Positions 23,752 to 25,420 of a DNA stretch of 25,420 nucleotides are shown here, in pieces (positions within the stretch are counted from its first letter, which is position 1; every line of letters starts with the position of its first letter). A model generated the notes under the pieces. The model made no database searches and was not told the DNA's origin. It saw nothing but the letters and a program-made list of their open reading frames with translations. Source of the DNA: PUMD01 sp964599275 (GTDB taxonomy: Bacteria; Bacillota; Sulfobacillia; SLMV01); contig CAZRFK010000022.1 of assembly GCA_964599275.1 (NCBI GenBank), forward strand, positions 1 to 25,420, in the 5' to 3' direction. A program made the translations under genes and the position numbers.

Positions 23752-25002
23752 CTAACCGAGTAACAACAAAATGACTAAATGTGGATTCGAAACTACAGGT
23801 ACTCCACGAGCAAGACCTGAAACAACAGCAACCTCGTTATCAGAAAATAAGACTTCGACCTCTTTCCATTTGGGCTGAGAGTCTTGCCATGTATATACAC
23901 CGGGTCTTCCGTCCCGGGTAATTAATTTTGATGCATCAATAATTTTACCAGTGCCCTTGCTTTTTCGCATCTGCGCTGACCACCGACGGTGGTGATAAAA
24001 GAACGGGAGCATCTGCTTTAAAGAAACACGAATCAATGCAGAACTTTCAGATGATACCTCCACATCGACAATTTCCGCCTCAACCGGCTGGCCAGCATCA
24101 TCAGCCTTCAAATCAACCACATTTCCTTCCATAAACATCGAAGATTTATCAGACGAAACAAGCATGACCGCATCAAGTTTATCTGGCTCAACAATTCGAA
24201 CAACCGTTTCACCAGCTGTAACTGATCCAACCCCTTCAGGCTCGCTGAGCTGACTCTCCTGAGGAGACCATTCTAAAAGAATGTCAACTAAATCACGATC
24301 CAGGTTAATTTCCCATCGTAAAATATTTTCGAGTCCATCAGCTCCGAACAAAACCACTCCTGGACGGTCGGCGATCACGGAACCTTCAGTCTCCCGCAGC
24401 AGTTCATTAACAGTAAGAAACTGATCACACCGCTGGTTCCATTCATCCAAAAGCGATTGAGTTTCAAGGTGAGCTTGTACATATTTAGAGCTGGCAGCTG
24501 CCAACTTACCGGCTCTCCCTGAACTGGTTTTACTCTCGCCAGTAGCGGCACTTTTTTTCATATCCAAAAGCAGGTCTGTCAGTTCTGTACCATGTTCTGA
24601 TTTTTCCTCCGTGATCGTCTGAATATTGTCAATGTTTTGCTGATACCAACTGACAAGTTGGTCGGAAACCTGCTTCAGACGATTCTGATATGCTGCCGAT
24701 GTTTCTGTATCTGAAAAACTCACAACTTCTTTTCCCCGGGGAACCATATCACCTTCAGAGACCATGGCTTCGGCCTGTCCACTTAAAGGAGATACAAGTT
24801 GTGTCTCCTGGTATAGGGTGAACCCTGTCGCCTGCACTGTTACCACAAACTCGTCCTGTTCGGGAACTGATACCTGTACTAACAGGCGAAGCAGGGGTAA
24901 CCGCACCACCATAAAGCCCAGACAGATAAACAAAATTATAAATATATACCACCAGCGGGAAAAGTGTATCCCTGTCGATTTCCTTGACCTGCGGCGATTC
25001 AT
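23752..25002 (-). CDS. HlyD-like membrane protein with biotinyl-lipoyl-type domain
   Basis: Single-pass membrane protein: short basic N-terminus, a transmembrane helix (about 17-38), then an extracytoplasmic part. After the helix comes a hairpin-type beta domain (VSPLSGQAEAMVSEGDMVPRGKEV is the family's lipoyl-like signature), a helical segment (about 100-215), and a C-terminal beta-rich part with a second such segment (ITRDGRPGVYTW, then VAVVSGLARGVPVV). HlyD-like proteins usually link an inner-membrane transporter to an outer-membrane channel; this one has no visible transporter or channel partner nearby. It lies between pgeF and yggS. ATG 25002 has AGGAGGGG about 12 bases upstream. Function in this location is unknown. 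Confidence 0.8.
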   Translation of the reverse strand: MNRRRSRKSTGIHFSRWWYIFIILFICLGFMVVRLPLLRLLVQVSVPEQDEFVVTVQATGFTLYQETQLVSPLSGQAEAMVSEGDMVPRGKEVVSFSDTETSAAYQNRLKQVSDQLVSWYQQNIDNIQTITEEKSEHGTELTDLLLDMKKSAATGESKTSSGRAGKLAAASSKYVQAHLETQSLLDEWNQRCDQFLTVNELLRETEGSVIADRPGVVLFGADGLENILRWEINLDRDLVDILLEWSPQESQLSEPEGVGSVTAGETVVRIVEPDKLDAVMLVSSDKSSMFMEGNVVDLKADDAGQPVEAEIVDVEVSSESSALIRVSLKQMLPFFYHHRRWSAQMRKSKGTGKIIDASKLITRDGRPGVYTWQDSQPKWKEVEVLFSDNEVAVVSGLARGVPVVSNPHLVILLLLG

Positions 25003-25066
25003 TTAAGCTGTGCCCCTCCTCATATCCTTCGTCCTGAAAAGCTTCGAGAAGTCGACCTGAAGTCCT

Positions 25067-25420
25067 TCAAGCAGATGAGTTTAAAGATACTAGGAGGGCC
25101 ATACATCGTCCAGTTTTGGTCCCATCTCGTCTGTGCGAATAAAAATCATCACTGAAAAAGGTTCCTTTGGGATGTACGAAGATTGAGTCCCCCGGTACTC
25201 CCAGATGAGTCAAACAGTAATAAGCTGCCTTATCCATATCCAACATCACTTTACCCATATCTGACGGGTAGGTAACATGACGCCACCATTGCGCCCATTC
25301 ACTCAACGCATTTACCACCGGGGCATCAACCTGATAAGCACTTCGCTCTATTGAGGGCCCCAACGCTGCTAAGCAATTTGATGGGAGCGTAGACCATAGT
25401 TGATACATCAAGGAAAATAG
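25067..25420 (-). CDS. pgeF: Peptidoglycan editing factor / polyphenol oxidase family protein, C-terminal part (cut by window edge)
   Basis: YfiH/YlmD family enzyme. In E. coli the homologue PgeF controls peptidoglycan precursor composition; family members also show purine nucleoside phosphorylase or laccase-like activity. Only the last 117 residues are visible. They have the family strings AALGPSIERSAYQV and, near the end, HPKGTFFSDDFYSHRRD followed by GTKTGRCMALLV. The usual YEV-type segment reads YQV and lacks nearby cysteines, but the metal-binding residues of the family lie in the missing N-terminal half. The frame is open to the window edge. It precedes the HlyD-like gene. Confidence 0.85.
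   Translation of the reverse strand, partial: LFSLMYQLWSTLPSNCLAALGPSIERSAYQVDAPVVNALSEWAQWWRHVTYPSDMGKVMLDMDKAAYYCLTHLGVPGDSIFVHPKGTFFSDDFYSHRRDGTKTGRCMALLVSLNSSA

Overview
The window reads as chromosomal core sequence from a Bacillota (Firmicutes) bacterium of the clostridial kind. The evidence is gene order: a ylm/divIVA division block, a PyrR-controlled pyrimidine operon with the pyrK-pyrD (class 1B) pair, and a yicC-remA-rpoZ-coaBC string. SepF, DivIVA and RemA point the same way. DapF shows that meso-diaminopimelate can be made. Strong Shine-Dalgarno sites with GTG, TTG and possibly CTG starts are common. No rRNA, tRNA, CRISPR array, insertion sequence or phage gene was seen. I cannot name a species.

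Layout. Every gene is on the minus strand except rqcH, so transcription mostly runs right to left. (1) 25420-17592: pgeF (cut by the window edge), an HlyD-like membrane protein, a PLP-binding YggS protein, sepF, yggT and divIVA form a cell-division/envelope block. It continues with short gaps into an Asp/Glu-type racemase, a YtcJ-like amidohydrolase, a FemAB-type ligase and a DksA/TraR zinc-finger protein, and ends at a strong hairpin. (2) 17497-16030: lspA and an RluD-type pseudouridine synthase. (3) 16004-9764: a recognisable promoter, a PyrR-binding hairpin, a small leader ORF, then pyrR-pyrB-pyrC-pyrK-pyrD-pyrF-pyrE, mostly overlapping, ending at a hairpin shared with convergent rqcH. (4) 9774-7987, plus strand: rqcH (NFACT), divergent from (5) 7793-5082, a SERCA-like Ca2+-ATPase. 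(6) 4941-1: dapF, an AarF/UbiB kinase-like protein, yicC, remA, rpoZ and coaBC (cut by the window edge).

The points most worth attention are these. The pyr leader has a near-consensus PyrR hairpin directly before a ribosome-binding site and an 80-codon ORF that overlaps pyrR, with no visible terminator, which suggests translational rather than attenuation control. The racemase-amidohydrolase-FemAB group sits where ileS is often found. gmk is missing from between remA and rpoZ, carAB from the pyr operon, and ylmH from the division block. The Ca2+-ATPase has no ATG, GTG or TTG in frame for its conserved N-terminus and appears to start at CTG. I found no wholly new multi-gene system; the pyr leader and the racemase/FemAB group are the best candidates for something undescribed.
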